From Cupriavidus pauculus (GTDB lineage: Bacteria; Pseudomonadota; Gammaproteobacteria; Burkholderiales; Burkholderiaceae), in assembly GCF_002858765.1 (NCBI RefSeq), contig NZ_PJRP01000023.1, positions 37,569 through 101,568 of the forward strand: a stretch of DNA of 64,000 nucleotides. The letters are read 5' to 3'. The position numbers and the translations under genes are program-made. Shown one piece after another: positions 16,428 through 24,944 of the stretch. Under the pieces are notes generated by a model. That model ran no database searches. It saw only the letters and a program-made list of their open reading frames with translations, and was not told where the DNA came from. Within the stretch, counting starts at the first letter, position 1; every line of letters begins with the position of its first letter.

Positions 16428-17906
16428 CTACACACCGCCCATGCAGACGTACTTCACTTCGAGATAGTCTTCGATCCCATATTTCGATCCCTCTCTACCT
16501 AGGCCGCTTTCCTTGACGCCTCCAAACGGGGCAACTTCTGTGGAGATCAATCCTTCGTTGACGCCGACGATGCCGTATTCGAGTGATTCGGATACCCGCC
16601 AGATACGACCGATATCGCGGCCATAGAAGTACGAGGCCAGTCCAAATGGCGTGTCGTTCGCCATCTCAATCGCCTCCTCCTCGGTCTGGAACCGAAAGAT
16701 CGGAGCAACTGGACCAAACGTCTCCTCTGAGAAGATGCGCATGTCGCGGGTTGCATTGGCGAGCACAGTTGGCATGAAGAAGTTTCCGCCGCGCGCGTGA
16801 TAGTCACCGCCCACCACAACACTCGCGCCACGCGAAACTGCATCGGTGACGTGTTCCATGACTTTCTTCGCTGCGGCAACATCGATGAGTGGGCCAATCG
16901 TCGTTTCGGACTGCCGTCCGTCGCCGACTACCATCTTGCTCACTTCCTCAGCCAGCCTAGCCACAAAACGGTCATAGATCCCGTCCTGAACCAGAAGCCG
17001 ATTCGCACATACGCAAGTCTGACCGGCGTTCCGAAACTTGGAGGCCAGCGCACCTTTCACGGCCGCTTCGATATCCGCGTCATCGAAAACAATGAACGGA
17101 GCATTTCCACCCAGTTCCATCGACGCTTTCTTGACCGTCGCTGCACATTGAGCGAGCAGAACTTTCCCGATTTCAGTGGACCCGGTGAAAGACAGCTTCC
17201 TCACTATCGGATTCGCCGTGAGTTCTCCTCCGATGGCACTCGCCGAACCGGTGATGCATGACAGGACTCCAGGCGGGACGCCCGCTCGTTCAGCCAGCAC
17301 GCACAGTGCGAGCGCGGAGAACGGAGTCTGACTCGCAGGCTTAAGGACCATCGTGCATCCGGCCGCAAGCGCTGGGCCTACCTTGCGGGTGATCATTGCC
17401 GCTGGAAAGTTCCACGGTGTAATCGCTGCGCAAACACCGATGGGCTGCTTCAGAACGACAATCCGCTTGTCGGGCTGATGTCCCGGGATCGTATCGCCGT
17501 ACACACGCTTTGCCTCCTCCGCGAACCACTCGAGAAAGCTCGCTGCATAGGAAATCTCGCCGCGGCTTTCACTCAGGGGCTTGCCTTGCTCCAACGTCAT
17601 CAGAAGAGCGAGATCGTCCTGATGAATCAGCATCAGCTCAAACCACCGGCGCAAGATCTGCGCCCTGTCCTTGGCAGTCTTCTTCGACCAAGAACGGAGC
17701 GCTCGATTCGCCGACTGGATCGCCCGGGTAGTTTCGGCGGCCAACATCCGAGGAACGGTACCGACGAGCTCACCGGTTGCCGGGTTGTTGACCCTCAGCA
17801 CCGTGCCATCGTCGGCATCGATCCACTCTCCGTTGAGATAACATTGCTGCCGGAACAGCTCTGGGTCCTTTAGGCCCAGCGTTACGCCGGTAATGCTCTG
17901 TTGCAT
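16428..17906 (-). CDS. NAD(P)-dependent aldehyde dehydrogenase, succinate-semialdehyde type
   Basis: A 492-residue ALDH of the GabD group. The catalytic glutamate is in MELGGNAPFIVFDDAD and the nucleophilic cysteine in NAGQTCVCANR; PWNFPAAMITRK and SFTGSTEIGK form the cofactor site, and ETFGPVAPIFRF is near the C-terminus. The start is the ATG at 17906 after CAGGAGTCACGC; a longer frame to 17954 has no such site. It would oxidise succinate semialdehyde or a similar omega-oxo acid, or an aryl/furan aldehyde. In the gamma-butyrolactone set BlcABC an SSADH works with an Fe-alcohol dehydrogenase and an MBL lactonase, all of which have relatives in this cluster. Confidence 0.9.
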   Translation of the reverse strand: MQQSITGVTLGLKDPELFRQQCYLNGEWIDADDGTVLRVNNPATGELVGTVPRMLAAETTRAIQSANRALRSWSKKTAKDRAQILRRWFELMLIHQDDLALLMTLEQGKPLSESRGEISYAASFLEWFAEEAKRVYGDTIPGHQPDKRIVVLKQPIGVCAAITPWNFPAAMITRKVGPALAAGCTMVLKPASQTPFSALALCVLAERAGVPPGVLSCITGSASAIGGELTANPIVRKLSFTGSTEIGKVLLAQCAATVKKASMELGGNAPFIVFDDADIEAAVKGALASKFRNAGQTCVCANRLLVQDGIYDRFVARLAEEVSKMVVGDGRQSETTIGPLIDVAAAKKVMEHVTDAVSRGASVVVGGDYHARGGNFFMPTVLANATRDMRIFSEETFGPVAPIFRFQTEEEAIEMANDTPFGLASYFYGRDIGRIWRVSESLEYGIVGVNEGLISTEVAPFGGVKESGLGREGSKYGIEDYLEVKYVCMGGV

Positions 17907-17969
17907 GCGTGACTCCTGTCTGAAACTATTTGTTTGCTGCGCGTGCTGGTTCACTCTTCTGTATGCCGG

Positions 17970-19526
17970 TTACCGTTCGGTGCCAGTGACGAGATCTCTC
18001 AGCTTGAAACGCATGATCTTTCCGGAACCGGTTCGTGGAATACCGTCAACGACCCGGACGCTCGCCGGAAGCTTGTAGGCTGACAGCCGGGTGGAGCAGT
18101 GCTCTTTGAGCCCATCCGCATCAACGCTTTCACCAATACGGGCAACCACAAACGCGACCGGAACCTCTCCAAGCATGGCGTGCGGTACACCGACAACCGC
18201 GCAGTCCGCCACACCGGCGTACGTCATGATGGCCTCCTCGACTTCGGCCGGCGCAATGTTCTGGCCCCCGCGGATAATGACTTCCTTGAGACGACCGGTA
18301 ATGATCAAATAGCCAGCCGCATCGTGCTTCGCCAGGTCGCCCGTGTGATACCAGCCGTCCTTCAGAGCGGCAGCCGTCTCGTCAGGTTTGTTCAAATAGC
18401 CTTTCATGACGTTGGGTCCTCGGACGATCAACTCGCCCTCCTTACCAACGTCCACATCCCTCCCGTCCACCGGATCGACGATACGCGTCTCTACTCCAGG
18501 AATTGGCAGGCCACAAGACCCCATGACACGCGTCCCGGAGTTCCAGTTCATCGTGACCATTGTGGAAGTCTCGGTGATGCCATATCCATCGAGAAGCGAC
18601 ACGCCGAAGCGACGCTCAAATTGCTCATTCACCGCGGCTGGGAGAATCGCGCCCGCGCTGAGGCAGACACGCAGACTGTCGAAGCGCAACGAGGGAGTCT
18701 CACGCGTTGCCTCGAGAAGGTAGTGAAACATCGTTGGTACACCCGGGAATACGGTGTACTCGCCCGTCTGCAGCAACCGCAAAGCCTCCGCTGTCGAGTA
18801 CTTTTCCCCGACGTACTCAGTGGCACCCACTGCGAGAATTCCGAGAACGGAGAGGTTGAGAGCGTACGAGTGAAACAGGGGCAAGAAGGACAGGACCTTA
18901 TCCCTCTCATTAAGGCCCGCAATGGGCGCCCAGCACGCAGCAACCACCCACAGCATGCTGCGGGTGGTTAGTACCACGCCCTTTGCCTTACCCGTCGTTC
19001 CGGATGTGTAGACAACGAATGCCGGCGCATCAATGTCGGAAGCTTCGCGTGGTAGGTCGCCAGTACCTTCGTTGATCAGTTCTGCAAACGAGTTCTCAGA
19101 TGGAGGCTCGTTGGCATTCTGAACTTCAATCACCAATGAGCGAATTCCCAGATCTCGAGTCAGCGCATCGAGTTGTACCCCTTTGGCAGTGCTCGTGATG
19201 GTCACCGCGCATTGAGCGTCTGCCAGACGATAACCAATCTCGGCATCCGTGGCGTCGATGCTGATTGGCACTGCCACGGCCCCGGCCCGCACAATCGCCA
19301 GTACACTCACAACCCAGTTGACCGAACTCGGTAGCATGACAGCGACGCGGTCTCCTTGAGCGACTCCAAGTCTTTCTAGGTGGCTTGCCAGATTGGCTGT
19401 GGCAGTGTTCAACTCTGCGTAGGTCACCGACCCTGCTGCGTCTTGGAACGAGACCTTCTCGCCCCGTTGGCTGGCGTGCCGGCGAAGAAGTTCCGATACC
19501 GGAACAATTAGTTCTGTGTGAATCAT
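17970..19526 (-). CDS. AMP-forming acyl/aryl-CoA ligase
   Basis: A 518-residue class I adenylate-forming enzyme. The P-loop-like VVYTSGTTGKAKGVV is near residue 170, YGITETSTM and GWYHTGDLAKHD follow, then the hinge GRLKEVIIRGGQNIAPAEVEEAI, and the adenylation lysine in RTGSGKIMRFKLRDL near the C-terminus. It activates a carboxylic acid to the CoA thioester with release of AMP and pyrophosphate. Its position after the SDR and before the ALDH makes it the entry enzyme of the proposed pathway. The acid cannot be specified; a ring acid is suggested by the AAHS carrier and the BoxR-type regulator. Confidence 0.9.
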   Translation of the reverse strand: MIHTELIVPVSELLRRHASQRGEKVSFQDAAGSVTYAELNTATANLASHLERLGVAQGDRVAVMLPSSVNWVVSVLAIVRAGAVAVPISIDATDAEIGYRLADAQCAVTITSTAKGVQLDALTRDLGIRSLVIEVQNANEPPSENSFAELINEGTGDLPREASDIDAPAFVVYTSGTTGKAKGVVLTTRSMLWVVAACWAPIAGLNERDKVLSFLPLFHSYALNLSVLGILAVGATEYVGEKYSTAEALRLLQTGEYTVFPGVPTMFHYLLEATRETPSLRFDSLRVCLSAGAILPAAVNEQFERRFGVSLLDGYGITETSTMVTMNWNSGTRVMGSCGLPIPGVETRIVDPVDGRDVDVGKEGELIVRGPNVMKGYLNKPDETAAALKDGWYHTGDLAKHDAAGYLIITGRLKEVIIRGGQNIAPAEVEEAIMTYAGVADCAVVGVPHAMLGEVPVAFVVARIGESVDADGLKEHCSTRLSAYKLPASVRVVDGIPRTGSGKIMRFKLRDLVTGTER

Positions 19527-19589
19527 GGTTGTCTCCCCATACTGGAAACGCTCAGCGTGCTTGCGCTCTTTTCGCCGAGCGCCCTTTCC

Positions 19590-20342
19590 TCAGACCATGC
19601 TGAAGCCGCCACTGATGCTGATGACCTGGCCGGTAATCCAGCTACCGCGACCCGACGCGAGCAGCACGACCAGCGGCGCGACGTCTGCGGGCTGACCAAG
19701 GCGACGCAGCGGATAGAGTTTCGTGAGCTTCTCCCTGTTCGCCTCCATGAACTCGGGATCGTGAGCGGTCTCGATCAGCCCCAGCGCGACCGCGTTTGCC
19801 GTGGTGCCACCACGGGTCTCGCGAGCAATCGACTTCATCAGTGCGATGTTCGCGGCTCGTGCCGCCGCACCGATGGCCAGGCCGGATTCGCCAACCCGCG
19901 AAGAGTCGCCCATGATGCTGATGATCCGGCCAGCACCTTTTTGCTCTTCGAGATGGGGAAGCGCCGCTTGCGTGCAGTTCAACGTGCCGTACAGGCAGAC
20001 GTCAATCTGCTTTCGCCACTCATCAGGAGTGGTATCGATGAATCGCTTGCGAAACACCAGGCCTGCATTGTTGACGAGGATGTTGAGCCCACCGAACGTT
20101 TCGACGGTTTGGGTCACCATCGCATCCACTTGGGCGCGATTGGCGATGTCACAGCCAATCGCGAGCGCACGTCCCCCGATGTCTTCAATTTCCTTGACCA
20201 CCGACTCGGCCGCAGCCTTCGATCCGTGATAATTCACGACGACGCTTGCGCCTTCCTTGGCCAGGCCCAGGGCGATCTCGCGACCGACGTCTCGGGCGCC
20301 ACCCGTGACAATGGCTACCTTGCCTTCAAGTTCGAACTGCAT
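19590..20342 (-). CDS. SDR-family protein with an atypical active site
   Basis: A 250-residue short-chain dehydrogenase fold: TGGARDVGREIALGLAKEG (Rossmann glycines), NNAGLVFRKRF, and a C-terminal GSWITGQVISISGGFS. The usual YxxxK is missing; the matching stretch reads GLAIGAAARAANIAL, without Tyr or Lys. It may therefore use other residues, act on a special substrate, or be non-catalytic. The start is the ATG at 20342 after GGAGGAG, four bases past the stop of the molybdenum subunit gene, so the two are co-translated. Confidence 0.82.
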   Translation of the reverse strand: MQFELEGKVAIVTGGARDVGREIALGLAKEGASVVVNYHGSKAAAESVVKEIEDIGGRALAIGCDIANRAQVDAMVTQTVETFGGLNILVNNAGLVFRKRFIDTTPDEWRKQIDVCLYGTLNCTQAALPHLEEQKGAGRIISIMGDSSRVGESGLAIGAAARAANIALMKSIARETRGGTTANAVALGLIETAHDPEFMEANREKLTKLYPLRRLGQPADVAPLVVLLASGRGSWITGQVISISGGFSMV

Positions 20343-20346
20343 TCTT

Positions 20347-22767
20347 CTACTCCTCCGTGGAATCAAGCTTTGACTGGTGAATCAGCCGGAACAGCCGTTC
20401 CGGCGTGACAGGTAACTCAGAAATTTCAACGCCGAAAGAGCTCAGCGCATCGGCAACCGCATTCGCAATCGCCGCGGGAGATCCAATCGTTCCGCCTTCA
20501 CCCATGCCGCGGAATCCGCCAAGCGTGTTGGGGGCCTCGGCCTTGAGGTGGACCATGTCGAGCGCAGGCACTTCCGGAGCCGACGGCAGCAGATAGTCGA
20601 CCAGGCTGGCGGTCAAGAGCTGACCATCAGCGTCATAGACGACCTCTTCGAGCAGCGCTGCGCCAACACCCTGCGCCAGAGCCCCGCGCGTTTGTCCGGT
20701 CACAATTAACGGGTTGATAATACGACCGCAATCCTCGGCAATCACGTACTTCTGGATGTGCACGGCATACGTCTGGGGATCAACCTCGACTTGCACGAGG
20801 TGCGTTGCCGAACTCGTTGTGCCAACGACCGGATCGTAGACACGGCTTACGCACATCTCTTCCCGTACGTCTGGCGGCACCCGACCCATCTGCGAGTACA
20901 AAGCCCTTGCAAGCTCTCCAAACGAAAGCTTGCCGTCGCCCAACCTGACGCGAATGTTGCTGTCAACAATCTCCAGATCGTCGACCGTCACAGACAGCAG
21001 AAAGGCGGCGACTCTTTGCATCCGCTGACGAAGCTCCCTGGCGGCCAGGATGCCTGCCCCACTACTGATCACAGCCGTGCGGCTGGCGTAGCTACCGGTG
21101 CTGTGCGGAACCGCCGCACTATTGCCTGTCACGACCCGAAGGTCCTCCAGTCGTGCACCCAGCTCATCGGCAAGCACCTGCGCCAACGTTGTCTCGTGGC
21201 CCTGACCATGTGAGGCACAGCCAAACGAAGCCCGAATCGCACCGGTGGAATCGAGCTGAATGACGCACGTATCCGTGCCAGTATTGATCGGCATGCCCGG
21301 CGAAGCGGAGATGCGGGACCCGATGCCCGACAGCTCTGCGTAACACGCAATGCCAATGCCGATCCAACGCCCCTCCGCCCTGGCCTGTTCCTGCTCTACC
21401 CTGGCTTGCGTGTATCCAAAGCGCTCCTTGGCGGCGTGCAGTCCTTCTGTAAAGGCTGACTGATCCCACACGATGCCAACTGCCGTCTTGTAGGGAAACT
21501 GATCGGGCTGCACAAGATTGCGCTGCCGGATATCAGCGGGGTCCATACCCAGGCGGCCGGCAGCCATATCCATCAGACGTTCCATGACGAAGGTGGACGT
21601 CGGTCGCCCCACCCCGCGATACGGTCCTGTGGGTGACTTCGGCGTCGTCACGCCCCGGACATGCCCGTGATAGGCCGGCACTTGATAGGGCCCGGGCAAA
21701 AAGCTGATGACCTGAACCGGTTCGATCCCGGCCGTCCACGGGTAGATGGAGTAGGCGCCTACGTCGCCGATGACATTCGCGCGCAGTCCGACGATGCGCC
21801 CCTCCTCATCGAGCGCCAGATCCGCCGCCACGCGCTCGTCGAACGCCTGGCTGGTGGAGAGCAGGTCTTCGAGTCGATCACCAGTCCACTTTACGGCGCG
21901 ACCCAGCTTTCGGGCGAGCGTACATACCAGCATTTCCTCCTGGTACACCGACGTCTTTCCACCGAATCCGCCGCCGACATCGGGTGCTATGACCGTCAAC
22001 TGGTTGCCCGGCATATTGAGGAGATCTGCTAGCGCATCCCGCACGATTCCCGGCACCTGGCTGGATGTGTACAGCGTCAGAGAATCTCGCCCGGGATCGA
22101 TGTCCGCAAAGTAGCACCGAGGCTCCATGGCCGCCGATGTCTTGCGGTGGAATCGGAACTTTCCCGATACCACCAGCGCCGCATTTGCGAAGGCCGCATC
22201 GACCTCACCGCGCACAAATGCGCGCTCTACCAGAACGTTGCTCTCGAAGCCCTCGTGCAAGATTGGCGCGCCGGGCTCCACTGCGGCTTCTGGATTTGTT
22301 GCGACTGGCAGCGGATCGTAGATGATCTCGATGCCATCCACTGCATCCTCTGCCTCATATCGGCTACGGGCGACAATGGCCACAACGGGCTCGCCAACAA
22401 AATGGACCACACCATTCGCGAGCGCATGAATGGGCGTTGGCTGGTAACCGCTCATGCGCGACGTCGCAATTGCGGGCTTCACCAGGTGTGCCAAGTCGGA
22501 CCAGACATAGACACCCACAACACCCGGCATCGTTTTGGCCACGGCGGTATGGATATCGACGATGCGCGCGTGCGGTTGATCGCTCCGTACCAGCGCCATT
22601 TGGAGCGCATGTCCAGCGGGCACATCGTCGACATAGCGCCCCAGGCCCGTCAGCAGCCTGGCGTCCTCCACTCGGCGGACAGGCTTACCGACAAACTTCT
22701 GCCCTTCCCTGCCGCAATCCGCCTCGGTATCCTGCGGCTGAGCGACTTGAGTGTCTCGGTCATTCAT
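20347..22767 (-). CDS. Molybdenum hydroxylase large subunit (xanthine dehydrogenase/CoxL family)
   Basis: An 806-residue molybdopterin-binding subunit. KFVGKPVRRVEDARLLTGLGRYVDD opens the family domain; APDVGGGFGGK is a cofactor-binding loop; GPYRGVGRPTSTFVMERLMD is the active-site loop; GMGEGGTIGSPAAIANAV near the C-terminus holds the conserved catalytic Glu. The active-site loop is PYRGVGR, like form II or other hydroxylases, not the AYXCSFR of true CO dehydrogenase. The start (ATG 22767) overlaps the end of the lactonase-like gene by 8 bp. With the FAD and 2Fe-2S subunits it should hydroxylate a ring carbon of an acid or its CoA ester, water being the oxygen source. Confidence 0.92.
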   Translation of the reverse strand: MNDRDTQVAQPQDTEADCGREGQKFVGKPVRRVEDARLLTGLGRYVDDVPAGHALQMALVRSDQPHARIVDIHTAVAKTMPGVVGVYVWSDLAHLVKPAIATSRMSGYQPTPIHALANGVVHFVGEPVVAIVARSRYEAEDAVDGIEIIYDPLPVATNPEAAVEPGAPILHEGFESNVLVERAFVRGEVDAAFANAALVVSGKFRFHRKTSAAMEPRCYFADIDPGRDSLTLYTSSQVPGIVRDALADLLNMPGNQLTVIAPDVGGGFGGKTSVYQEEMLVCTLARKLGRAVKWTGDRLEDLLSTSQAFDERVAADLALDEEGRIVGLRANVIGDVGAYSIYPWTAGIEPVQVISFLPGPYQVPAYHGHVRGVTTPKSPTGPYRGVGRPTSTFVMERLMDMAAGRLGMDPADIRQRNLVQPDQFPYKTAVGIVWDQSAFTEGLHAAKERFGYTQARVEQEQARAEGRWIGIGIACYAELSGIGSRISASPGMPINTGTDTCVIQLDSTGAIRASFGCASHGQGHETTLAQVLADELGARLEDLRVVTGNSAAVPHSTGSYASRTAVISSGAGILAARELRQRMQRVAAFLLSVTVDDLEIVDSNIRVRLGDGKLSFGELARALYSQMGRVPPDVREEMCVSRVYDPVVGTTSSATHLVQVEVDPQTYAVHIQKYVIAEDCGRIINPLIVTGQTRGALAQGVGAALLEEVVYDADGQLLTASLVDYLLPSAPEVPALDMVHLKAEAPNTLGGFRGMGEGGTIGSPAAIANAVADALSSFGVEISELPVTPERLFRLIHQSKLDSTEE

Positions 22768-23521
22768 ATGCTTCCGCCCCCTTTCGGAGCTGCTCCCACT
22801 GCACCGCATCGTGACCAAAAAGTACCGTGGCGCCGGCCCGTTCCAAACGCTGAATCTCGCGAAGTGAGGCCATCGCTGCATTCGGGTCCCACGTATTGCG
22901 GGGCATCACTTCGCGATCGAGGTTCTCACGCAAGGCCACAGCGTCTGCCGCCAGGAGGAAGCTGCCATCTCGCGACAAATTCACCACAGCCCCGAGCGTG
23001 CCGGGCGTATGGCCGGGCAGCGGCAGGAGCGTCAGTCGGCCATCTCCGAAGAAATCGTGCTCGTTGTCGACCGTAACGGTGGGCATCGGGTGTTGCCAGT
23101 CCGCCGGGATATAGCCACGCTGAATGGCCTCGCTTCCCTGTGCGGCCTCCAGTTCTTTGCTATGGCAATAGATCGTTGCGCGCTTGAAGAACTCATTGCA
23201 CCCACAATGATCCGAATGGAAATGGGAGTTGATGACAACGTCAATGTCTTCGGGCATCAAGCCGAGCGCTGAAAGTTCGGACACGACGTTGTCCTGTTCT
23301 CCACCGATAGGCACCATGGCCTTGGCCATCGTGCCCCACCGGCTAGCTGCATCGTGAGTCGTGCTGGGGTGGCATCCCGTGTCAAACAGAATGTTGCCCT
23401 GCGCATGACAAAGCAGAACGCAAGATACGGGCAAGTCGATCGTCTCGGTGCGCTCTGCCTCAGGTAGATAAACGCTCTTTCGCATGCGCAGCCGACCGCC
23501 GCTCAGGATATGCATCTTCAT
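22760..23521 (-). CDS. MBL-fold lactonase-like hydrolase embedded in the hydroxylase operon
   Basis: A 253-residue protein of the AHL-lactonase/AttM group without a signal peptide, so cytoplasmic. Zinc ligands: His100, His102, Asp104, His105 in SHFHSDH, a later LPLPGHTPGT histidine, an Asp in LLAADAVAL, and FGHDAVQW. It lies 15 bp downstream of the 2Fe-2S subunit gene and its end overlaps the large-subunit start (GAATGA), implying translational coupling. AttM/BlcC opens gamma-butyrolactone and homoserine lactones. Here it may open a lactone formed when the hydroxylase oxidises a five-membered ring. Confidence 0.86.
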   Translation of the reverse strand: MKMHILSGGRLRMRKSVYLPEAERTETIDLPVSCVLLCHAQGNILFDTGCHPSTTHDAASRWGTMAKAMVPIGGEQDNVVSELSALGLMPEDIDVVINSHFHSDHCGCNEFFKRATIYCHSKELEAAQGSEAIQRGYIPADWQHPMPTVTVDNEHDFFGDGRLTLLPLPGHTPGTLGAVVNLSRDGSFLLAADAVALRENLDREVMPRNTWDPNAAMASLREIQRLERAGATVLFGHDAVQWEQLRKGAEAYE

Positions 23522-23536
23522 GGGACGTCTCTTTGT

Positions 23537-24058
23537 CTATTCCTGATTGGTATCTGCCGCAGCATCGCGCAAGGCATTGCGCGCGGCGATGCACGTGTGC
23601 ATCGCTTCCACGATTCCCTGGTAGCCGGTGCAGCGACAGAGGTTTCCCGACAGAACGTCGCGGATCTCTTCCTCCGAAGTCAGGGGGTACTTTGCGAGGG
23701 CGTCGGAGCACGTCGCCAACATGCCGGGCGTGCAGAACCCGCACTGAAGACCGTGGTGCTCCCGGAAGGCTTCCTGCAATGGGCTGAGGGCGTCAATTGT
23801 GCCCATGCTTTCTACCGTCCGGACGTCGCAGCCATTGGCCCGCACGGCAAGCATCAAACACGAGCGGACACTATCCCCGTCGACCATCACGGTACAGGCA
23901 CCACACACCCCGTGTTCGCATCCAACATGGGTACCCGTGAGGCCGAGGGTGTGTCGCAGAAAATCGGAAAGCAGCAGACGCGGTTCAACCTCGCGCTCGC
24001 ACGGCTCACCATTAATCAGCATCCAGACTGGCTGGAGGGGAATCTTTGAATCGCTCAT
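23537..24058 (-). CDS. Molybdenum hydroxylase 2Fe-2S subunit (CoxS family)
   Basis: A 173-residue iron-sulfur subunit with both expected clusters: the plant-ferredoxin-type GCEHGVCGACTVMVDG near residue 45-60 and the helical-domain cysteines QCGFCTPGM and GNLCRCTGY. It passes electrons from the molybdenum site to FAD. The start is the ATG at 24058, which overlaps the FAD-subunit stop by four bases (ATGA); the longer open frame upstream overlaps that gene and is rejected. Confidence 0.92.
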   Translation of the reverse strand: MSDSKIPLQPVWMLINGEPCEREVEPRLLLSDFLRHTLGLTGTHVGCEHGVCGACTVMVDGDSVRSCLMLAVRANGCDVRTVESMGTIDALSPLQEAFREHHGLQCGFCTPGMLATCSDALAKYPLTSEEEIRDVLSGNLCRCTGYQGIVEAMHTCIAARNALRDAAADTNQE

Positions 24059-24933
24059 GTCTTGTCTCCAATCGCACGTTGCCATGCCTTGCGCAACACG
24101 CGCTCCATGAGAACACCAGCCAGGTGACGGCGAAATTCCGGCGATGCGTGCAGGTCGAGACTCGGCTCGAGTGTCGCGCAAGCGGCTCGCACCGCCTCGG
24201 CAATCACGGGCTCCGACAGGGATTTCCCAAGCAGGATTTCCTCGGCTTGCGTACGTCGCAAGGGCGTGTCACCGACCCCCATCATGGCGACACGTGCCTG
24301 GTGAATGGTGCTGTCGCGCACCTCAAGGAGGACACCCACCGCGGCCAAGGCAAAGTCACCGGCGCGACGCGCGAACTCCTGAAAGCACCAACCCATACCG
24401 GCGGGTAACCCGGGGGCCTCGACACGAATCACCATCTCATCTTCTTCGAGCGCATTGGTGAGTGGCCCCAGGAAGAAGTCCTTGGAATCGATTGACCGCT
24501 CACCGCGGACCGAGCGGGCTACAATCTGCGCGTCCAGAAGGCGGGAAATCATTGGCAGCTCCGCTGCGGGATCTGCATGAGAGAGGCTGCCGCCGATGGT
24601 TCCCCGATTCCGAATGGCCAAGTGAGCGACGTGCACCATCGTTTCCGGGATCACCGGGAAGCGGCTTGCAACGAGGGGCGAGGTCTCCAGCACGCGATGA
24701 CGCGTCAGGGCTCCGATCGTCAGCCCGCCATCCGAACGCGGGCGCACATAGTCGAACTCAATGAGGCGACTGACATCAATGATCAGACTCGGGCGCACGA
24801 CCCGGAAGTTGAGCATGGGCGTCAGGCTTTGCCCGGCGGCCATGATCTTGGCGTCCCCGCCATGGGCCGCGAGCAACTCGACGACCTCGTCGATGGTGTC
24901 GGGCGCACGGTAGTCAAAGGGTGCTGGTTTCAT
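24055..24933 (-). CDS. Molybdenum hydroxylase FAD subunit (CoxM family)
   Basis: A 292-residue FAD-binding subunit with AAGQSLTPMLNFRVVRPSLIID in the N-terminal FAD domain, RNRGTIGGSLSHADPAAELP, and a C-terminal CO-dehydrogenase flavoprotein domain. It has only two cysteines and no extra cluster insertion, which argues against 4-hydroxybenzoyl-CoA reductase, whose FAD subunit carries an additional 4Fe-4S loop. It overlaps the 2Fe-2S gene by four bases and follows the CoxG-crotonase fusion gene by 11 bp. Confidence 0.9.
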   Translation of the reverse strand: MKPAPFDYRAPDTIDEVVELLAAHGGDAKIMAAGQSLTPMLNFRVVRPSLIIDVSRLIEFDYVRPRSDGGLTIGALTRHRVLETSPLVASRFPVIPETMVHVAHLAIRNRGTIGGSLSHADPAAELPMISRLLDAQIVARSVRGERSIDSKDFFLGPLTNALEEDEMVIRVEAPGLPAGMGWCFQEFARRAGDFALAAVGVLLEVRDSTIHQARVAMMGVGDTPLRRTQAEEILLGKSLSEPVIAEAVRAACATLEPSLDLHASPEFRRHLAGVLMERVLRKAWQRAIGDKT

Positions 24934-24944
24934 TTCAGTTCTCG

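Noticed and set aside
19518..20408. Plus-strand frame of 296 codons
   Set aside because: Antisense to the SDR gene with no domain signature.
22147..23076. Plus-strand frame of 309 codons
   Set aside because: Antisense to the molybdenum subunit and lactonase genes, which have clear family motifs.
20347..24933. Aerobic CO dehydrogenase (CoxMSL)
   Set aside because: The large-subunit active-site loop is PYRGVGR and not the AYXCSFR of form I CO dehydrogenase, and no coxDEF genes are present.
20347..24933. 4-Hydroxybenzoyl-CoA reductase (HcrABC)
   Set aside because: The FAD subunit is 292 residues with two cysteines and lacks the extra 4Fe-4S cluster loop of HcrB.
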